A stretch of DNA of 64,000 nucleotides, taken from assembly GCA_002433055.1 (NCBI GenBank), contig DJHJ01000014.1, positions 124,001 to 188,000 on the forward strand, given 5' to 3'. The first letter of the stretch is position 1. The number at the start of each line of letters is the position of its first letter. Shown one piece after another: positions 62,714-64,000 of the stretch. The notes beneath the pieces are model-generated. The model was not told the origin of the DNA. It worked only from the letters and a program-made list of their open reading frames with translations, and made no database searches. The DNA comes from Acidobacteriia bacterium UBA6623 (GTDB lineage: Bacteria > Acidobacteriota > Terriglobia > Bryobacterales > UBA6623). The translations under genes and the position numbers were made by a program.

Positions 62714-64000
62714 TCAGCGAACCTCAATCGAGTATGGAGCTATCTGCATTAGTCCACCACGGAATAATACGGGCCAAGGCAATGAACCGTGGAAACTATT
62801 GAAAGAAGAGTTAACATGCTTGACAATTGCAGACTTCAAGGTTTGCCAATCTCCTTCCAGTAATAGGCTAAAAAAATCTTTTGGAGCCGGGTAGGGGATT
62901 AGTGTCACATCTTGTTTCGAGTCAAGGCCGGCGGTTTTCTTTGCCATTTCGATAGCTCGATCGAATCCTCCTAGTTCATCAATCAAGCCGTTAGTGTGTG
63001 CTTGGCTACCTACCCACGTGCGACCTTGAGCGAGCTTATCAACTTCTTTCCATGTGCGTCCTCGAGATTCAGCTACTTTACGAACAAATGTGCTGTAGAA
63101 AGCATCCATATCATCGCGTGCTTTTTTTCTTTCTTGGGGTGAAAACCCTCTGTAATCGCTCAGACTTGCCGCATGCCGCCCACGCGTGATAATTTCCTTA
63201 TTTATCCCTAGCTTGTCGTACAGTCCACGCAGGTTGAACTTGCCATAGACGACTCCGATAGATCCTGTAATCGTGCCGGGATAAGCCAATACTGGAGAGT
63301 TGGCCATAGCAATATAGTAGCCACCTGAAGCTGCTGTGTCAGAGAGTGAAAAAATGATGGGTTTTTTTTCGCGCAGCTTATGCATCGCACGCCATATTCG
63401 GTCAGAGGCGAAAGCATCACCGCCTGGCGAGTCGATGCGAACAATGACAGCCTTAATGTTTTCATCGGTAGCAACTTTTCGAAGGACCCGAATGAAGCCA
63501 TTCGCCCCAAGAATATCCGAACCAAAAACAGAATCTATCTCGGTGTCTCCGCTCATAATGCTGCCGACTGCGTAGATAACAGCAATGAGGGGTTTTTCCT
63601 CGCGGTGCATTGAATCGAGGGAAACTGTTTTGTATTGCGATAGATTGACCTCATTCAGCTTGTCCAGTCCTAAGTTGTGTTCGAAACTGTCTCGGAATTC
63701 GTCCTCATATTGGAGAGTATCTACCAAGCCCGCATCGAAGGCTTGTTTTTGAACAAAAGGGCCAGCGTCAATTACATTGCGTAGCTCATTGATTTTCATA
63801 TTGCGTGCCGAAGCAACCGCGGTAAGAAATTGGCCGTAAGTTTCATCCAGCACGGAGTTGACAACTTTGCGGAAAGGTTTGGACATTGAGGATCGTGACC
63901 AGGGCTCAGCGAAACTCTTATATTTGCCAATTCGTTCCAGTTCAGCCTTGACGCCGATTTTGTCAAATGTACCCTTGTAAAAGGAGATTTCTGCATGCAG
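62714..64000 (-). CDS. sppA: Signal peptide peptidase SppA, 67 kDa type, 3' part (5' end outside window)
   Basis: Membrane-bound serine protease that clears cleaved signal peptides. The frame is open from the window edge (LHAEISFYKGTFDKIGV...), so the ATG at 63886 is internal; 428 residues are visible. The C-terminal repeat shows IDSPGGDAFASD and the catalytic Ser in SDTAASGGYYIAMA (visible residue 225), with PGTITGSIGV after it. In 67 kDa forms the catalytic Lys is on the N-terminal repeat, which is mostly outside the window, so completeness cannot be judged. It converges with the SYLF gene across 72 bases. Confidence 0.93.
   Translation of the reverse strand: MHAEISFYKGTFDKIGVKAELERIGKYKSFAEPWSRSSMSKPFRKVVNSVLDETYGQFLTAVASARNMKINELRNVIDAGPFVQKQAFDAGLVDTLQYEDEFRDSFEHNLGLDKLNEVNLSQYKTVSLDSMHREEKPLIAVIYAVGSIMSGDTEIDSVFGSDILGANGFIRVLRKVATDENIKAVIVRIDSPGGDAFASDRIWRAMHKLREKKPIIFSLSDTAASGGYYIAMANSPVLAYPGTITGSIGVVYGKFNLRGLYDKLGINKEIITRGRHAASLSDYRGFSPQERKKARDDMDAFYSTFVRKVAESRGRTWKEVDKLAQGRTWVGSQAHTNGLIDELGGFDRAIEMAKKTAGLDSKQDVTLIPYPAPKDFFSLLLEGDWQTLKSAIVKHVNSSFNSFHGSLPWPVLFRGGLMQIAPYSIEVR

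Noticed and set aside
1..64000. CRISPR arrays, insertion sequences, prophage or integrase genes, tRNA genes
   Set aside because: Read for these on both strands; no repeat-spacer pattern, transposase or integrase motif, or cloverleaf with a T-loop was recognised.

Overview
The window (64 kb, moderate GC, no mobile elements, tRNA, rRNA or CRISPR seen) looks like a chromosomal segment of a bacterium of the Acidobacteriota. The main reasons are a VWFA protein of the type regarded as acidobacterial (21419-22450), two DUF1501/PSD1 gene pairs plus a lone DUF1501 gene (a planctomycete, verrucomicrobial and acidobacterial trait), a fused 3-dehydroquinate dehydratase/shikimate dehydrogenase, and a GldA/F/G-like ABC system with a DUF4340 protein. 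The phylum is an inference; no rRNA gene is present to prove it.

Layout. 1-3.3 kb: the 3' part of malate synthase, serine acetyltransferase (opposite strand), and an epoxyqueuosine reductase gene broken by an in-frame TAA. 3.3-14.7 kb: a seven-gene minus-strand run encoding a PmoA-like lipoprotein, an amidohydrolase, a sugar isomerase-like protein, then two successive pairs of a c-haem PSD1 protein and a Tat-exported DUF1501 protein. 15.0-19.6 kb: a four-gene plus-strand ABC/GldG/DUF4340 operon. 19.8-25 kb: a lone DUF1501, VWFA protein, infA, an SDR, an orphan sugar-type binding lipoprotein and a small Cys-containing protein. 25-29 kb: ftsH, tilS and a Dabb protein. 29.5-35.7 kb: an arylsulfatase-superfamily lipoprotein, a BtuFCD/Fec-type uptake system and ribA. 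35.9-41.6 kb: a LytS-type kinase, fabD-fabG, a 5'-nucleotidase, a sulfite-oxidase-fold enzyme and a ferredoxin. 41.9-46.1 kb: trpE, aroDE and an acyl-CoA dehydrogenase, close-packed on the minus strand. 46.2-54.5 kb: YjbQ, a CehA/McbA-type metallohydrolase, a site-2-type protease, a hydantoinase A homologue, a second PmoA-like protein and pncB. 54.5-60.4 kb: a three-gene NAD-linked formate dehydrogenase and ubiA. 60.6-64 kb: a D-2-hydroxyacid dehydrogenase, a SYLF protein and sppA (cut by the window end).

The most notable item is the formate dehydrogenase. Its catalytic gene (57512-59458) contains an in-frame TGA at the position of the Mo/W-ligating Cys/Sec, followed at the same codon offset as in E. 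coli fdhF by a 6-bp hairpin with a GGUCU loop. It is therefore very probably a selenoprotein that ordinary gene callers would split or truncate. The catalytic polypeptide also lacks its usual N-terminal Fe-S region, including the Mop4Fe4S domain next to the active site; that region is encoded two genes downstream as a separate NuoG/HoxU-like protein, with a fused NuoE-NuoF gene in between. This gives an unusual split three-subunit NAD-dependent formate dehydrogenase.

The exported DUF1501/PSD1 run with its accessory genes looks like a periplasmic oxidative or hydrolytic catabolic module of unknown substrate. The remaining genes are mostly housekeeping.
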